Source: Legionella santicrucis (GTDB taxonomy: Bacteria > Pseudomonadota > Gammaproteobacteria > Legionellales > Legionellaceae). From it: a DNA stretch of 64,000 nucleotides. Position 1 is the stretch's first letter, and every line of letters starts with the position of its first letter. Location: the NCBI RefSeq assembly GCF_001468135.1, contig NZ_LNYU01000032.1, positions 201,162 to 265,161 of the forward strand. Reading direction: 5' to 3'. Made by a program: the position numbers and the translations under genes. The notes below the pieces were generated by a model. It searched no databases, was not told where the DNA came from, and saw only the letters and a program-made list of their open reading frames with translations. Positions 46,295 to 56,792 of this stretch are shown here, one piece after another.

Positions 46295-47545
46295 TTATTG
46301 ACGCACCAAACGTACATTTTTTCCTAAAAATGGGTTCTTTTCTGTAGAACGATAAGGATTAATATCCAAACCGCCACGTCTGGTATATCGCCCATAAACG
46401 GTCAATAATTCGGGCTGGCAACGGTTCATAATATCTACAAAAATTCGCTCAATACATTGCTCATGAAATTCATTATGATTTCGAAATGAAACAAGGTATT
46501 GCAATAGGCCTTCTCGATTTATTTTTTTACCTTTATAACTAATTTGTATGCTTCCCCAATCAGGTTGGTTTGTTACTAAACAATTTGATTTAAGCAAATT
46601 GGAGTATAACGTCTCTTCAACCACTTCATTACTTATAGAAAGAAATGAGGGCTCCACTAGATACACAGAACATTCGACATCAAGATCATCTAGGCATTCA
46701 CCGACAAATGAAGGCTGTACTACAAATTGTGTTGCATTATCTAAAAGATAGATATTCACTGCCACATCAGCCCCGACACGCTCTTGTAAATCCTTTTTAA
46801 TTATATTCTCTAACTCACTGATATTTTGAATGCGAGTATTATTAAACGAATTAAAATAAAGTTTTAAAGACTTAGATTCAATTAAATTAGGTGAACTGCA
46901 GTCATAGTATAATTCAGCAATTGCAACCATAGGTTTCCCCTTGGGATTAAGCCAAGATACCTCATAATGATTCCAACAATCAAATCCATAAAAAGGAAGT
47001 TGCGCGGGATCTATTCCTATTTCATGCCGTTTTCCATCTCGGGGGATAGGATATAATCGATTAGGATTGTAAATATCATCATAGTTCGATTTTTTTCCTA
47101 ATTCTGATTTTTCTTCCACAGCTTGATATTTTTTTAAAACAAGATCGTTCATGTTATTTAACTCCAATATTTCTATAATTTTGGCGGTACTTTTCCAGTT
47201 TACAGGTTGATTCATTTCCATTTGGCTGGAAATATAGTTTAGTAAAGATGCAGCTTCATTAATGCGCGCTGCTTTTTCTTTCAGTTCACGAGCTTGAATA
47301 ATTACAGAAGTCATAATATCGAAATTTGGATTTTCGATGATTTTTTTTATCGTAGATAAAGAAAATCCTAAAAATTTTAAGGTAGTGATCTGTTGTAAGC
47401 GAATGAGATCTTGCTCTGAATAGAAACGATAGCCACTATCTGAACGCTTCGCTGGTTTTAATAAGCCAATATCATCATAATATTGTAACGACCTTATAGT
47501 TAACGACGTCATTTGGCTAATTTCTTTAATTTGATAAAATTTCAT
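46295..47545 (-). CDS. MerR-type regulator fused to QueF (preQ0 reductase)
   Basis: 416 residues in one uninterrupted frame. Residues 1 to about 130 are a MerR regulator: winged helix (TSLTIRSLQYYDDIGLLKP, SGYRFY), helical wing and dimer helix. Residues about 140-416 are a complete QueF, the NADPH-dependent 7-cyano-7-deazaguanine reductase of queuosine synthesis: SPNLIESKSLKLYFNSFN, catalytic Cys about 322 and Asp in CLVTNQPDWGS, and the C-terminal YTRRGGLDINPYRS. Catalytic residues are intact. GGAG lies 8 bases before the ATG. A MerR-type promoter precedes it. Fusion to a regulator is not usual for QueF, so it may link preQ0/preQ1 to transcription (inference). Confidence 0.93.
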   Translation of the reverse strand: MKFYQIKEISQMTSLTIRSLQYYDDIGLLKPAKRSDSGYRFYSEQDLIRLQQITTLKFLGFSLSTIKKIIENPNFDIMTSVIIQARELKEKAARINEAASLLNYISSQMEMNQPVNWKSTAKIIEILELNNMNDLVLKKYQAVEEKSELGKKSNYDDIYNPNRLYPIPRDGKRHEIGIDPAQLPFYGFDCWNHYEVSWLNPKGKPMVAIAELYYDCSSPNLIESKSLKLYFNSFNNTRIQNISELENIIKKDLQERVGADVAVNIYLLDNATQFVVQPSFVGECLDDLDVECSVYLVEPSFLSISNEVVEETLYSNLLKSNCLVTNQPDWGSIQISYKGKKINREGLLQYLVSFRNHNEFHEQCIERIFVDIMNRCQPELLTVYGRYTRRGGLDINPYRSTEKNPFLGKNVRLVRQ

Positions 47546-47566
47546 TCAATTTTCTCCTCAAAGCTG

Positions 47567-47597
47567 ATTCTAAACTATCACGTACCGTGAGAGTCAA
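47567..47597 (-). promoter_or_regulatory. MerR-family promoter with 19-bp spacer and dyad
   Basis: On the minus strand TTGACT (47597-47592) and TAGAAT (47572-47567) are 19 bases apart, the long spacer typical of MerR-controlled promoters. The spacer holds the dyad CTCTCACG-GTA-CGTGATAG (47593-47575), matching at 7 of 8 pairs. It drives the merR-queF gene, whose ATG is 22 bases from the -10, so autoregulation is likely. Confidence 0.75.
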
Positions 47598-47782
47598 TAG
47601 AGACCATGAGAAAAAATAGTAGTAGTGTAGGTATCTAATACAAGTATTATCACGATAACTTTAGCACAAAACATTGAAGACTAAAGCTTAACGACTGTGT
47701 AAAAGCCTAACTCAATTCCAGTGCAAGCCCTATATAAATTAGGTATACTCTCCTCCTAACTTTCGCATACAGGAGATAATAA

Positions 47783-48256
47783 ATGGCACGTGGTATAAAT
47801 AAAGTGATACTTATTGGTAACGTAGGTGTAGATCCTGACGTACGATATTTACCCAATGGTAATGCAGTGACTACACTTTCAATTGCTACTAGTGAAACAT
47901 GGAAAGATAAGACCTCTGGAGAAAAACAAGAAAGAACAGAATGGCATCGCGTGGTGTGTTTTAATCGTTTAGGTGAAATTGCCGGAGAATATGTTCGCAA
48001 AGGGTCCAAACTTTATATTGAAGGCAGTCTAAGAACCAGAAAATGGCAAGATCAGCAAGGACAAGATAGATATACTACCGAGATTGTTGCAAACGACATA
48101 CAAATGCTAGATAGCAAAGGAGGAGCATCATCAGGTTTTGATGATATCCCTCAGGCTCAATTTACGCCAACCAATCAAAACTTTGGAAAGCAACAGCCTG
48201 CACAACAAGTTCCTCAAGATGCTTTTGATCAATTAGATGATGATGTTCCATTCTAA
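47783..48256 (+). CDS. ssb: Single-stranded DNA-binding protein SSB
   Basis: 157 residues. The N-terminal OB fold starts [15 protein letters not shown] and contains [21 protein letters not shown]. The linker is Gln-, Pro- and Asn-rich, and the acidic tail ends DDDVPF, the tip that binds partner proteins. AGGAGA lies 8 bases before the ATG. It coats single-stranded DNA in replication, repair and recombination. A clear terminator follows. Confidence 0.97.
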   Translation: MARGINKVILIGNVGVDPDVRYLPNGNAVTTLSIATSETWKDKTSGEKQERTEWHRVVCFNRLGEIAGEYVRKGSKLYIEGSLRTRKWQDQQGQDRYTTEIVANDIQMLDSKGGASSGFDDIPQAQFTPTNQNFGKQQPAQQVPQDAFDQLDDDVPF

Positions 48257-48290
48257 GTCTTATTTGAGTAGTAACTTTTGATAGCATTTT

Positions 48291-48317
48291 CTGCCCTTAT
48301 AAATAAGGGCAGCTTTT
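48291..48317 (+). terminator. Intrinsic terminator after ssb
   Basis: CTGCCCTTA (48291-48299) and TAAGGGCAG (48304-48312) form a perfect 9-bp stem with a four-base loop, followed by CTTTT. It lies 35 bases after the ssb stop. Confidence 0.75.
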
Positions 48318-48673
48318 CATAGTAATATTCTATAAAAACTACAGAAATTTATAATGAGAAATTTATTCAGCCTGCAAGCTTTTTGCTATGGTTCATACTC
48401 ATTCATTTATCGAAAGTAGGTATTCATCCCTTGCGTACCGAAAGGCTAAGTTCTATACATCTAACGCCCTATAGCTAACTTCATTAAGAATGATAGAATC
48501 AATCTATTTTTAAGCGATTAGGCGCTTAATCCAGCCTATCACCAAAAATCAAGCCTACCCGGAAAACAAGCTAATAATGCCTTGAATGAATAAATCATAA
48601 TTTAATGTTTATAAGATTTAATGGAACATCAGATAAGATGACTTTTACGATATATTTTTAAAGGACATATTTA
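48318..48673. other. Intergenic stretch without a gene
   Basis: About 350 bases between the two terminators that end ssb and the ribosomal operon. No ORF longer than about 20 codons with a ribosome site is seen. One perfect 7-bp hairpin (TTAAGCG-6-CGCTTAA, 48510-48529) is present; function unknown. Confidence 0.6.
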
Positions 48674-48697
48674 TAAAAAAACCCGCATGCAGCGGGT
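48674..48697 (-). terminator. Intrinsic terminator of the alpha ribosomal operon
   Basis: On the minus strand ACCCGC-TGCAT-GCGGGT is followed directly by seven T residues. It lies about 24 bases after the rplQ stop and is the clearest terminator in the window. Confidence 0.9.
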
Positions 48698-48720
48698 AAT
48701 TTTAATATTATAAAACAATA

Positions 48721-49104
48721 TTATTCTTCAGTATCAGCACTAGAAACAGGTCTGTCTAATAACTCGACAATTGCCATAGGTGCATTATCTCCGTCTCTAA
48801 AACCACATTTAATAATACGTATATAACCACCTGGGCGTGTTACAAAACGTGGACCTAAATCAGTAAATAATTTACCTACTGCAGACTTTGATCTCAATAT
48901 ATCAAATGCATGTCTACGTGTTGCTACTGAATCAACTTTAGATACAGTGATTAAAGGTTCTATGTAACGACGAAGATCTTTTGCTTTAGGCAAAGTAGTC
49001 TTTATCAGCTCATGCTCAATTAACGAGCAACACATATTTGCAAACATAGCCTTTCTGTGGCTACTTGTACGGCCAAAACGACGGCCTGAATTACGGTGAC
49101 GCAT
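48721..49104 (-). CDS. rplQ: 50S ribosomal protein L17
   Basis: 127 residues, starting [17 protein letters not shown] at ATG 49104, the universal L17 start; the longer frame to 49149 runs into rpoA and is not used. L17 lines the polypeptide exit region of the large subunit. Last gene of the alpha operon, 17 bases after rpoA. Confidence 0.97.
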   Translation of the reverse strand: MRHRNSGRRFGRTSSHRKAMFANMCCSLIEHELIKTTLPKAKDLRRYIEPLITVSKVDSVATRRHAFDILRSKSAVGKLFTDLGPRFVTRPGGYIRIIKCGFRDGDNAPMAIVELLDRPVSSADTEE

Positions 49105-49121
49105 AACAAAACTCCTAAACT

Positions 49122-50114
49122 TTATTCGCCAAGATTTGCTGGCGGCCAATTCTCAAGCTTCATACCAAGCGATAATGAACGGGAAGCCAAAACATCCTTA
49201 ATTTCAGTTAAAGACTTTTTACCAAGATTAGGAGTTTTTAAAAGTTCATTTTCAGTTCGTTGTACCAGATCGCCTATATAATGAATATTTTCTGCTTTTA
49301 AACAGTTCGCTGAACGAACAGTTAATTCTAAATCGTCAACAGAACGTAAAAGAATAGGATCAAAATCATTACGTTCCTTCTGATCTGAGCGTGACTCTTC
49401 AAATCTCATATCAACAAAAGCATGTAACTGTCGTTGTAAAATGCTCGCTGAAATACGGATTGCTTCTTCTGAATCAATTGTCCCGTTAGTTTCTAATTCA
49501 ATAGTCAGCTTATCCAAATCAGTACGATTTTCAACACGAGCACTATCAACATAATATGCTACTTTCTTGACAGGTGAGAAGCTATTATCAATTTTGAGTT
49601 TGCCAACAGATTTTCTCTCTACTTCTTCATCAAAATGTTTAATAAATGAATCAGTACTATGAAAACCAATTCCTCTTTCAACCTTCATTGTCATATTTAA
49701 TTTGCCCTTTTCGTTCAAATTAGCAATAACAAGATCAGGATTAATAATTTCTAGTCCATGAGATAATTGAATATCACCAGCAGTAACTTGACAAGGACCT
49801 TGCATATTAAGAGTTATTATAGCCTCTTCTCCTACTGTCATTTTAATTGCAACTAATTTTAGATTCAGTAGTATATCAACAACATCTTCTTGTACACCTT
49901 CAATTGTACTGTACTCGTGAAGAACACCTTCAATTGAGGCTTCTGTAATTACACTACCAGGCATAGAAGACAATAATATACGTCTCAAAGCATTGCCGAG
50001 AGTATGACCAAAGCCGCGCTCCAAAGGCTCTAAAACTATTTTAGCTTTAAAAGGCGACTCAGCCTGTACCTTAAGAACATTAGGTGTCAACATTTCATTG
50101 ATTTCAGTATACAT
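49122..50114 (-). CDS. rpoA: RNA polymerase alpha subunit
   Basis: 330 residues. The N-terminal assembly domain ([22 protein letters not shown]) and the C-terminal DNA-binding domain (about residues 245-325, with [19 protein letters not shown]) are joined by a flexible linker; both are complete. It nucleates polymerase assembly and contacts UP elements and activators. Standard position between rpsD and rplQ. Confidence 0.98.
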   Translation of the reverse strand: MYTEINEMLTPNVLKVQAESPFKAKIVLEPLERGFGHTLGNALRRILLSSMPGSVITEASIEGVLHEYSTIEGVQEDVVDILLNLKLVAIKMTVGEEAIITLNMQGPCQVTAGDIQLSHGLEIINPDLVIANLNEKGKLNMTMKVERGIGFHSTDSFIKHFDEEVERKSVGKLKIDNSFSPVKKVAYYVDSARVENRTDLDKLTIELETNGTIDSEEAIRISASILQRQLHAFVDMRFEESRSDQKERNDFDPILLRSVDDLELTVRSANCLKAENIHYIGDLVQRTENELLKTPNLGKKSLTEIKDVLASRSLSLGMKLENWPPANLGE

Positions 50115-50132
50115 TCAGCTATTTCTCCGAGC

Positions 50133-50753
50133 TTACTTAGAGTAAAGTTCTACAACCAAGTTTACGTTGTAGTCTGAAGATAAGTCAGTTAACGTTGGTG
50201 CTGTAGAAAAAGTTCCTTTGAACGAAGAGGTATCTACAGTAAGCCAATCACATGGTACTCTTTGCTCAGATAAAGCTAAAGCAGCTTGAATACGGCCTTG
50301 ATTTTTTGCTCTTTGTCTCACAGATATAACATCACCAGGCTTTATTAAAAAAGATGGAACATTAACTATTTTATCATTAACTAATATGGCTTTATGCGTT
50401 ACTAATTGACGCGCTTCAGCACGCGTACTTGCAAAACCCATACGATAAACTACATTATCCAAACGTCTCTCAAGAAGAATCATCAAGTTTTCACCTGTAG
50501 CACCCTTCATGCGTGCAGCCATTTTATAATAGCCACGAAATTGCTTTTCAAGAATACCATAAAATCTTCTGATTTTTTGTTTCTCTCTAAGCTGCAAACC
50601 ATAACTATTTAAACGAGGCTTCTTATCGCCATGTTGTCCAGGTAATTTTTCTGATTTACATTTGGATTTGTGATCACGGACACCACTTTTCAGTAATAAA
50701 TCACAGCCTTCTCGACGTGATAATTTACATTTTGGACCAAGATATCTAGCCAT
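50133..50753 (-). CDS. rpsD: 30S ribosomal protein S4
   Basis: 206 residues with [16 protein letters not shown] start and the S4 RNA-binding domain ([20 protein letters not shown]). Primary 16S rRNA binder; in E. coli S4 also represses the alpha operon by binding a leader structure before rpsM, and a hairpin is seen here in the equivalent region (51569-51588). Confidence 0.97.
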   Translation of the reverse strand: MARYLGPKCKLSRREGCDLLLKSGVRDHKSKCKSEKLPGQHGDKKPRLNSYGLQLREKQKIRRFYGILEKQFRGYYKMAARMKGATGENLMILLERRLDNVVYRMGFASTRAEARQLVTHKAILVNDKIVNVPSFLIKPGDVISVRQRAKNQGRIQAALALSEQRVPCDWLTVDTSSFKGTFSTAPTLTDLSSDYNVNLVVELYSK

Positions 50754-50769
50754 TAATTACTCCTGAGTC

Positions 50770-51168
50770 TTATACACGACGTTTTTTAGGTGGCTTACAC
50801 CCATTATGAGGGATACCAGTAACATCGGTTATTTCAACAATTTTGAAATCCTGTGATATTAATTCACGAATAGTGGACTCTCGACCTGGACCAGGACCAT
50901 GAACAAATACAGCTACAGATTTCATACCATATTCTTTTGCAACAGCAGCAGCACGCTCAGTTGCAACTTGTGCAGCATAAGGAGTACTCTTTCTTGAACC
51001 TCTAAAACCCGATCCACCTGATGTTGCCCAGCAAAGTGCATTACCTTGCCTATCAGTAAAAGTCACTATGGTATTATTAAAAGATGCATGAACATGTACT
51101 ATACCATCTGATACAACACGTTTTGCCTTTTTGCGTACTTTTTGTTGTTTTGACTTTGTTATTGCCAT
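50770..51168 (-). CDS. rpsK: 30S ribosomal protein S11
   Basis: 132 residues ending [15 protein letters not shown], the conserved S11 tail; [18 protein letters not shown] lies near the start. Binds the 16S platform near the mRNA exit channel. Twenty-one bases separate it from rpsM. Confidence 0.97.
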   Translation of the reverse strand: MAITKSKQQKVRKKAKRVVSDGIVHVHASFNNTIVTFTDRQGNALCWATSGGSGFRGSRKSTPYAAQVATERAAAVAKEYGMKSVAVFVHGPGPGRESTIRELISQDFKIVEITDVTGIPHNGCKPPKKRRV

Positions 51169-51189
51169 CTTACTATCCTACATGAAATA

Positions 51190-51546
51190 TCAAACGGTGG
51201 TGCCTTTTCTGCGACCCTTTCTTGTACGTGCATTCGTTTTAGTACGTTGGCCGTGTACAGGAAGCCCTCTTCTATGCCTTAACCCCCGGTAACATCCTAG
51301 ATCCATAAGTCGTTTAATGTTCATTGTTACAACACGACGCAAATCCCCTTCAACAGTTATTTTAGCAATTTCTGTTCTTAAAGACTCTAGTTGAGCATCT
51401 GTTAACTCTGAAACCTTTTTTGAAGGATCAATGCCAACGCTTGAACATAGTTTTAAAGATGTAGGTTTACCAATACCATAAATTGCTGTTAAAGCAATCA
51501 CAAGATGCTTGTGATCTGGTATATTTACTCCTGCAATACGAGCCAT
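51190..51546 (-). CDS. rpsM: 30S ribosomal protein S13
   Basis: 118 residues: [14 protein letters not shown] start, GIGKPTS motif, and basic tail [15 protein letters not shown]. Sits at the head of the small subunit and contacts tRNA and inter-subunit bridges. First gene of the alpha operon. Confidence 0.97.
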   Translation of the reverse strand: MARIAGVNIPDHKHLVIALTAIYGIGKPTSLKLCSSVGIDPSKKVSELTDAQLESLRTEIAKITVEGDLRRVVTMNIKRLMDLGCYRGLRHRRGLPVHGQRTKTNARTRKGRRKGTTV

Positions 51547-51568
51547 TAACTTCTCCGAACGTTATTTG

Positions 51569-51588
51569 TTCTGTCGAAAGGGACAGAA
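51569..51588 (-). promoter_or_regulatory. Hairpin in the alpha operon leader
   Basis: A perfect 7-bp stem TTCTGTC-6-GACAGAA lies 23 bases upstream of rpsM, between rpmJ and rpsM. In E. coli the corresponding leader folds into the S4-binding pseudoknot; whether this hairpin is part of such a structure is inference. Confidence 0.4.
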
Positions 51589-51625
51589 GAATACTATTTT
51601 TATAAAATTAAATCAAGCAAAGATA

Positions 51626-51739
51626 TTAACCTTGTTTTTGCTTATGCCTGGCATCTTTACAAATAACTCGTATCGTGCCACTTCTTTTAATAATCTTACA
51701 ATTGCGACAAATTCGCTTTACAGATGCTCTTACTTTCAT
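51626..51739 (-). CDS. rpmJ: 50S ribosomal protein L36
   Basis: 37 residues, [19 protein letters not shown] start with the Zn-ribbon ligands CxxC...C...H (RNC, ICKDARH) typical of L36. It is the last gene of the spc group, 18 bases after secY. Confidence 0.95.
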
Positions 51740-51757
51740 TCCTAACTCCGATAAAAA

Positions 51758-53086
51758 TCATAAAAGACCAGGTAATTTAGTACCTTTAAAATTAGCCTTT
51801 TTCATTAAAGAATCATATTGCTGTGTCATTAAATGAGCTTGTACCTGAGCTACAAAATCCATAATAACAACTACGATAATCAGCAATGACGTTCCACCGA
51901 AATAAAAAGGGACATGCCATGTATACATTAAAATCTGAGGTAAAAGACAAACCAAAACTAAATAGATTGAGCCAACTAATGTTAAGCGAGTCATTACAGC
52001 ATCAATGTATTTCGTAGTTTGTTCACCTGGTCTAATTCCAGGAATATATGCACCAGATTTCTTTAAATTATCTGCAGTATCTTTAGGGTTAAACACCAAC
52101 GCTGCATAAAAGAATGCAAAGAACACAATAGCCACTGCATAAACGATTAAATATAGCGGTTGTCCAGGAGATAAAGCCATTCCAACATCAGCTAACCAAC
52201 CCATACCTTTAGTATGCGAAAAAAACTGCGCTAAAGTAGCGGGTAAAAGTATAATACTTGATGCAAAAATCGGAGGTATAACACCTGACATATTAATCTT
52301 TAACGGCAAGTGGCTTGTTTGTGCAGCATAAACCTTTCTACCCTGTGTCCTTTGAGCATAGTTTACTCTAATTCGTCTTTGCGCACGCTCCATGAACACT
52401 ACAAAACCCGTCACCACTACAACAACTACTGTAATGACAACTAAAGTTAGGGCTTGCATTTGTCCTTCTTTGACCTGCTGAAGAACTGAAGCAATAGCAG
52501 TAGGCATACTTGAAACAATACCTGAAAAAATGATTAGAGAAATACCATTTCCAACACCTTTTTCAGTAATTTGCTCACCTAACCACATTAGAAACATAGT
52601 ACCTGTAACCAATGTAACTACCGCAGTGAAATAAAATGAAAAGTCAGCTTGCAAAGCAATCTGTTGCCCAGCTAGCCATCGAGCCATCCCTAAAGATTGG
52701 AAAATAGACAATACTAACGTCAAATAACGCGTATATTGATTTATTTTTCTTCTACCCGATTCCCCTTCCTTTTTTAGTTGTTCAAGTTTTGGAGAAACTA
52801 CAGTAAAAAGTTGAAGAATAATCGATGCAGAAATATACGGCATAATCCCTATAGCAAAAACCGTTACTCGTGATAAGGCTCCGCCAGAAAACATATTGAA
52901 TAAGCCAAAAATAGTATTTTGTTGTTCATTAAAAAAATTAGCTAATCGAGCAGGATCTAATCCTGGTACAGGGATATGTGCACCTAATCGATAGACTAAA
53001 ATACCTAAGACAACAAAAAACAATCTTGATTTTAGCTCAGCCAATCCTCCGCGTGATTGGCTTGTATTATGCTTTTGGTTTTTCAT
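51758..53086 (-). CDS. secY: Preprotein translocase subunit SecY
   Basis: About 442 residues with ten membrane helices, forming the protein-conducting channel with SecE and SecG. Seen: [28 protein letters not shown] at the N-terminus, plug region [13 protein letters not shown], and cytoplasmic loop Arg and Gly residues ([10 protein letters not shown]). I place the start at ATG 53086, with GAAGAG five bases upstream; GTG 53092, which overlaps the rplO stop, is an alternative. Confidence 0.96.
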   Translation of the reverse strand: MKNQKHNTSQSRGGLAELKSRLFFVVLGILVYRLGAHIPVPGLDPARLANFFNEQQNTIFGLFNMFSGGALSRVTVFAIGIMPYISASIILQLFTVVSPKLEQLKKEGESGRRKINQYTRYLTLVLSIFQSLGMARWLAGQQIALQADFSFYFTAVVTLVTGTMFLMWLGEQITEKGVGNGISLIIFSGIVSSMPTAIASVLQQVKEGQMQALTLVVITVVVVVVTGFVVFMERAQRRIRVNYAQRTQGRKVYAAQTSHLPLKINMSGVIPPIFASSIILLPATLAQFFSHTKGMGWLADVGMALSPGQPLYLIVYAVAIVFFAFFYAALVFNPKDTADNLKKSGAYIPGIRPGEQTTKYIDAVMTRLTLVGSIYLVLVCLLPQILMYTWHVPFYFGGTSLLIIVVVIMDFVAQVQAHLMTQQYDSLMKKANFKGTKLPGLL

Positions 53087-53088
53087 AG

Positions 53089-53523
53089 TCACTCTTCTAC
53101 GCTGCCGCCTAAACCTTCAATGGTTGAACGAGCTCCTTTAGTGACCCTTAAACCTTTAAGTTTTATGGCAGTAGTTAATTCACCAGATAAGATTACTTTT
53201 ACATCTTTAATGGAACGACTTACGATACCCGCTTCTTTTAAAGCATTTAAGTCAATTACATCATTAGATAATTGTGCAAGTTCACTTAAACAAACTTGAT
53301 CAACTGTTCTACCAACTCGTGATTTAAAACCCATTTTTGGTAAACGTCTTTGAATAGGCATTTGTCCGCCTTCAAAGTTAATCTTATGGTAACCACCGGC
53401 TCTAGCCTTTTGACCTTTATGGCCTTTACCGCTTGTTTTTCCAAGCCCTGATCCTATACCACGTCCTAATCTCTTTTTAGGACGGCGTGAACCTGGCTCA
53501 GGTGATAGAGAATTTAAATTCAT
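53089..53523 (-). CDS. rplO: 50S ribosomal protein L15
   Basis: 144 residues, [22 protein letters not shown] start with the Gly- and Lys-rich N-terminal arm that threads into 23S rRNA. One base shared with rpmD (TAATG). Confidence 0.97.
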   Translation of the reverse strand: MNLNSLSPEPGSRRPKKRLGRGIGSGLGKTSGKGHKGQKARAGGYHKINFEGGQMPIQRRLPKMGFKSRVGRTVDQVCLSELAQLSNDVIDLNALKEAGIVSRSIKDVKVILSGELTTAIKLKGLRVTKGARSTIEGLGGSVEE

Positions 53524-53708
53524 TATACACTCTCCTCAACCAACAATAGATAATCAACTTGGTTTATAAGACCACGTATTGCTGGAGTATCGTTATGAGT
53601 TACACTTGAATTAGTTTTACCCAAACCCAATTGTTTTACAATTGAAATATGTTTAGGCTTTCTGCCTATAGTACTTTTAACTAAAGTAATTTTAATTTTG
53701 TTTTCCAT
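53523..53708 (-). CDS. rpmD: 50S ribosomal protein L30
   Basis: 61 residues with [16 protein letters not shown] and [21 protein letters not shown], matching bacterial L30. Starts two bases after the rpsE stop. Confidence 0.96.
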   Translation of the reverse strand: MENKIKITLVKSTIGRKPKHISIVKQLGLGKTNSSVTHNDTPAIRGLINQVDYLLLVEESV

Positions 53709-53710
53709 AA

Positions 53711-54220
53711 TTAGCCCGCCATCACTTCTTCAACAGTTTTACCACGCTTGGCCGCAACATAATCAGGGGTACCAATATTAGTTAAAGCAGCAATTGTTGC
53801 ACGTACAATATTGCTCGGATTTGTAGATCCAATATTTTTAGCTAATATATTTTGGACACCTAAAACCTCAAGAACCGCTCTCATTGCTCCACCAGCAATA
53901 ATCCCTGTACCTTCACTAGCTGGTTTCATAAATACTTTAGATGCACCATAATTCCAGGTGATTTCATGATAAATAGTTGAACCACTGAGTGGAATATAAA
54001 CCATATTTTTCTTCGCCTGTTCCATTGCTTTCTGAATAGCAATTGGAACTTCACGTGCTTTACCTCTACCAAATCCAACTTTACCCTTACCATCGCCAAC
54101 AACGACAAGAACAGCAAAGCCAAAAACACGTCCGCCTTTCACAACTTTAGCAGTACGATTAACTGATACTAATTTCTCTTGGTAGCCATCTGATTTAGGT
54201 GATGATTCATCGAATGCCAT
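53711..54220 (-). CDS. rpsE: 30S ribosomal protein S5
   Basis: 169 residues with the S5 double-stranded RNA-binding fold ([18 protein letters not shown]) and the C-terminal [23 protein letters not shown]. Involved in decoding accuracy at the mRNA entry side. Confidence 0.97.
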   Translation of the reverse strand: MAFDESSPKSDGYQEKLVSVNRTAKVVKGGRVFGFAVLVVVGDGKGKVGFGRGKAREVPIAIQKAMEQAKKNMVYIPLSGSTIYHEITWNYGASKVFMKPASEGTGIIAGGAMRAVLEVLGVQNILAKNIGSTNPSNIVRATIAALTNIGTPDYVAAKRGKTVEEVMAG

Positions 54221-54229
54221 AGTTGTTCC

Positions 54230-54589
54230 TTAAAAATCTAACCCAGCCTCGCGTGCACCTTCTGCAAGGGCTTTCACTCGGCCATGATATTTATAACCAG
54301 CGCGATCAAATGCAACTTCAGTGATTCCTTGATCACTTGCACGTTTGCCTAGTAACTTACCAACAAGGTTCGCTTGTTCTACTTTACATTTACCGGCTAG
54401 ACTGGCTCGTAACTCTTTATCATTAGTTGAACAAGCAACTAATACTTTATCTCCAAGCTCATCCGCTCGAATAATTTGAGAATAGATATGTAATCCACTT
54501 CTATAAACTACTAATCTTACTCTACCCGATTTGCGAATCAGTGCCTTTGCTTTTAATCCACGTCGAATACGTGAGTTTTGTTTATTCAT
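54230..54589 (-). CDS. rplR: 50S ribosomal protein L18
   Basis: 119 residues ending AFDRAGYKYHGRVKALAEGAREAGLDF, the conserved L18 tail. Binds 5S rRNA in the central protuberance. Nine bases before rpsE. Confidence 0.97.
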   Translation of the reverse strand: MNKQNSRIRRGLKAKALIRKSGRVRLVVYRSGLHIYSQIIRADELGDKVLVACSTNDKELRASLAGKCKVEQANLVGKLLGKRASDQGITEVAFDRAGYKYHGRVKALAEGAREAGLDF

Positions 54590-54599
54590 AGCTTAAACC

Positions 54600-55139
54600 T
54601 TATTTCTTCTTCGCTTCTTTACGAACAATATACTCACCAGCAAGTTTAACACCTTTACCCTTATATGGCTCAGGTGGGCGAAATGCACGTATCTCAGAAG
54701 CAACTTGCCCCAAAATTTGTTTATCAACACCCTTAAGTAAGATTACCGTATTACTAGGAGTTTCTACTAAAACACCTTCTGGCAAATGGTATTCGATAGG
54801 ATGAGAATAACCTAAAGATAAAGTAATTGATTTATCTTTTGATTGTGCTCTGTAACCAACTCCAACCAATTCAAGGGTTACAACAAAACCTTCAGTAACA
54901 CCTTTAACCATATTGTTTACTATCGCTCTAGCAGTCCCGGCTTGTGCCCAGGCTTTAGGATCATTAGCTGCAGGAGCAAATTCGATATGATTAGCCTCTT
55001 TGTTTTTACTTACCTTCACTAACCGATTCAGCTTTTGGGTTAGTATTCCTTTAGGCCCTTTTACAGTAATTTCACCATCACCTAATGTTATTTCTACATT
55101 TGCTGGTTGAACTACTGGGGCTTTTGCTACTCTAGACAT
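54600..55139 (-). CDS. rplF: 50S ribosomal protein L6
   Basis: 179 residues, MSRVAKAPV start and the C-terminal motif PEPYKGKGVKLAGEYIVRKEAKK. Lies near the factor-binding site of the large subunit. Two-fold alpha/beta repeats are intact. Confidence 0.97.
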   Translation of the reverse strand: MSRVAKAPVVQPANVEITLGDGEITVKGPKGILTQKLNRLVKVSKNKEANHIEFAPAANDPKAWAQAGTARAIVNNMVKGVTEGFVVTLELVGVGYRAQSKDKSITLSLGYSHPIEYHLPEGVLVETPSNTVILLKGVDKQILGQVASEIRAFRPPEPYKGKGVKLAGEYIVRKEAKKK

Positions 55140-55156
55140 ATTATTCCTCGCAAGTA

Positions 55157-55552
55157 TTAAGCCACTTCACAAATGACTTCACCACCAACGCCTTTCATCT
55201 TAGCAGATATATGGGTCATTATACCTTGGGATGTAGACAATATGGCCACACCAAAACCAGGTATTGAGGTTAGCTCTTTGTAAGATTTATAAACTCTCAA
55301 ACCAGGTCTGCTTATTCTTTTTATTAATTCGATAACAGGTCTACCATGATAGTATTTCAGTTTAATCGTCATTAATTTAAGATTATTATCTAGTGATTCA
55401 ACAAAGAAGTCTTCAACATAACCTTCTTCTTTTAAAACACGAGCAATTTCTTCTTTCAACTTTGAAGATGTTAAAGTTACTTGCTGATGTTTTGCTTGTT
55501 GACCATTTCTAATTCTGGTCAGCATATCAGCAACTGGATCATGCATACTCAC
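55157..55552 (-). CDS. rpsH: 30S ribosomal protein S8
   Basis: About 131 residues. The start is taken as the GTG at 55552 (GGAG seven bases upstream), giving [18 protein letters not shown], which equals the E. coli start pattern; ATG 55546 is possible, and the longer frame to 55609 overlaps rpsN and is rejected. Tail [16 protein letters not shown] is S8. In E. coli S8 represses the spc operon. Confidence 0.96.
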   Translation of the reverse strand: MSMHDPVADMLTRIRNGQQAKHQQVTLTSSKLKEEIARVLKEEGYVEDFFVESLDNNLKLMTIKLKYYHGRPVIELIKRISRPGLRVYKSYKELTSIPGFGVAILSTSQGIMTHISAKMKGVGGEVICEVA

Positions 55553-55571
55553 AATCGTTCTCCAATAAAAA

Positions 55572-55874
55572 TTACCAGCTAGACTTTCTTCCGCCTGGTA
55601 TATTACCAACCATTAGTTGTTGTCTTAAGCAAATCCTACAAAGGCTAAATTTACGATATACAGCATGTGGACGACCACATTGTTGACATCGTGTTTTAAA
55701 ACGAACAGGATTTGAATTAATAGGTAGCTTAGCTAATTTAGCTTGACTATCCATAATCACTTGAAAATCATCTGATGACTTAATTAGCTTCTTTAATTCA
55801 TTTCTACGCTTTCTGTACTTTTCTACGAGTTTGCTACGCTTTAGCTCTCTCATAAGCATTGATTTTTTAGCCAC
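55572..55874 (-). CDS. rpsN: 30S ribosomal protein S14
   Basis: 100 residues, the longer C-minus-type S14 length, with [13 protein letters not shown] start and [23 protein letters not shown]: four Cys remain (CQQC and CRIC-like spacing), giving a zinc-ribbon-like look in a long-form protein. Tail GGRKSSW is standard. Confidence 0.96.
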   Translation of the reverse strand: MAKKSMLMRELKRSKLVEKYRKRRNELKKLIKSSDDFQVIMDSQAKLAKLPINSNPVRFKTRCQQCGRPHAVYRKFSLCRICLRQQLMVGNIPGGRKSSW

Positions 55875-55884
55875 AATTTCACCC

Positions 55885-56436
55885 TTATTTTTTATCTCTA
55901 TCTTTCAATGGAAGGTTAAAGGCCTCTAATAAAGCTTTAGCTTCTTCATTAGTTTTTGCACTTGTAGTGATACAAATATCTAAACCACGAATACCATCAG
56001 TTTTATCGTAATCAATTTCAGGAAATACGATTTGCTCTTGTATTCCCATACTGTAATTACCAGTTCCATCAAAGGACTTAGGATTTAAACCGCGAAAGTC
56101 TCTTACACGAGGTAAAGTTATTGAAATCAATCTGTCTAAAAATTCATACATGCGTTGCCGTCGGAGCGTAACTTTGCATCCTATAGGCCACCCTTCCCTA
56201 ATTTTAAAACCAGCAATTGATTTTCGTGCTTTTGTAACAACCGGTTTTTGTCCTGCAATTAAAGTCATATCTTCAACTGCATGGTTCATTACTTTTTTGT
56301 CGCCTACTGCTTCGCCAACACCCATATTTAAAGTGACTTTAAGCAATTTAGGAACTTCCATGACGCTTGAATAGTTGAACCGCTTCATCATCATAGGGAC
56401 AATTTCTTTTTTGTATAATTCATTAAGTCTTGTCAT
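55885..56436 (-). CDS. rplE: 50S ribosomal protein L5
   Basis: About 183 residues. Start at ATG 56436 ([11 protein letters not shown]) with AGGTG six bases upstream rather than GTG 56445. L5 contacts 5S rRNA and the P-site t[33 protein letters not shown] is typical. Confidence 0.97.
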   Translation of the reverse strand: MTRLNELYKKEIVPMMMKRFNYSSVMEVPKLLKVTLNMGVGEAVGDKKVMNHAVEDMTLIAGQKPVVTKARKSIAGFKIREGWPIGCKVTLRRQRMYEFLDRLISITLPRVRDFRGLNPKSFDGTGNYSMGIQEQIVFPEIDYDKTDGIRGLDICITTSAKTNEEAKALLEAFNLPLKDRDKK

Positions 56437-56449
56437 TTCGTTCACCTAA

Positions 56450-56779
56450 TCAAACACGGTCAATTATTTCATTGTCAGACTTAAAATACCTGACCTTCTT
56501 GTTTATACCGTTACTCTCAATAAACTTAAATCCTACTTTATCTGCTTTCTTTGTGTTTGGATTGTAATGAGCAACATTTGAAACGTGTACAGGTGATTCA
56601 AGAGTGATAATACCACCTTTATGTTCTGGTTTCTGTGGATTTGCTTTAATATGCTTTTTAATTAAATTTCCACCTTCAACTACAACACCATTTTCAGTCA
56701 CACGTAAGACTTTACCTCGATGACCTTTGCTTTTACCAGCGATTATAATTACATCATCGCCTTTTTGAATGCGTTTCAT
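56450..56779 (-). CDS. rplX: 50S ribosomal protein L24
   Basis: 109 residues. The KOW motif [22 protein letters not shown] is at the start and [20 protein letters not shown] follows. Early assembly protein at the exit tunnel. Thirteen bases after rplN. Confidence 0.97.
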   Translation of the reverse strand: MKRIQKGDDVIIIAGKSKGHRGKVLRVTENGVVVEGGNLIKKHIKANPQKPEHKGGIITLESPVHVSNVAHYNPNTKKADKVGFKFIESNGINKKVRYFKSDNEIIDRV

Positions 56780-56792
56780 ATCTCAATCCTTC

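Noticed and set aside
47707..48009. 100-codon minus-strand ORF over the ssb start
   Set aside because: Lies antisense to the conserved ssb gene and its leader; no family resemblance.
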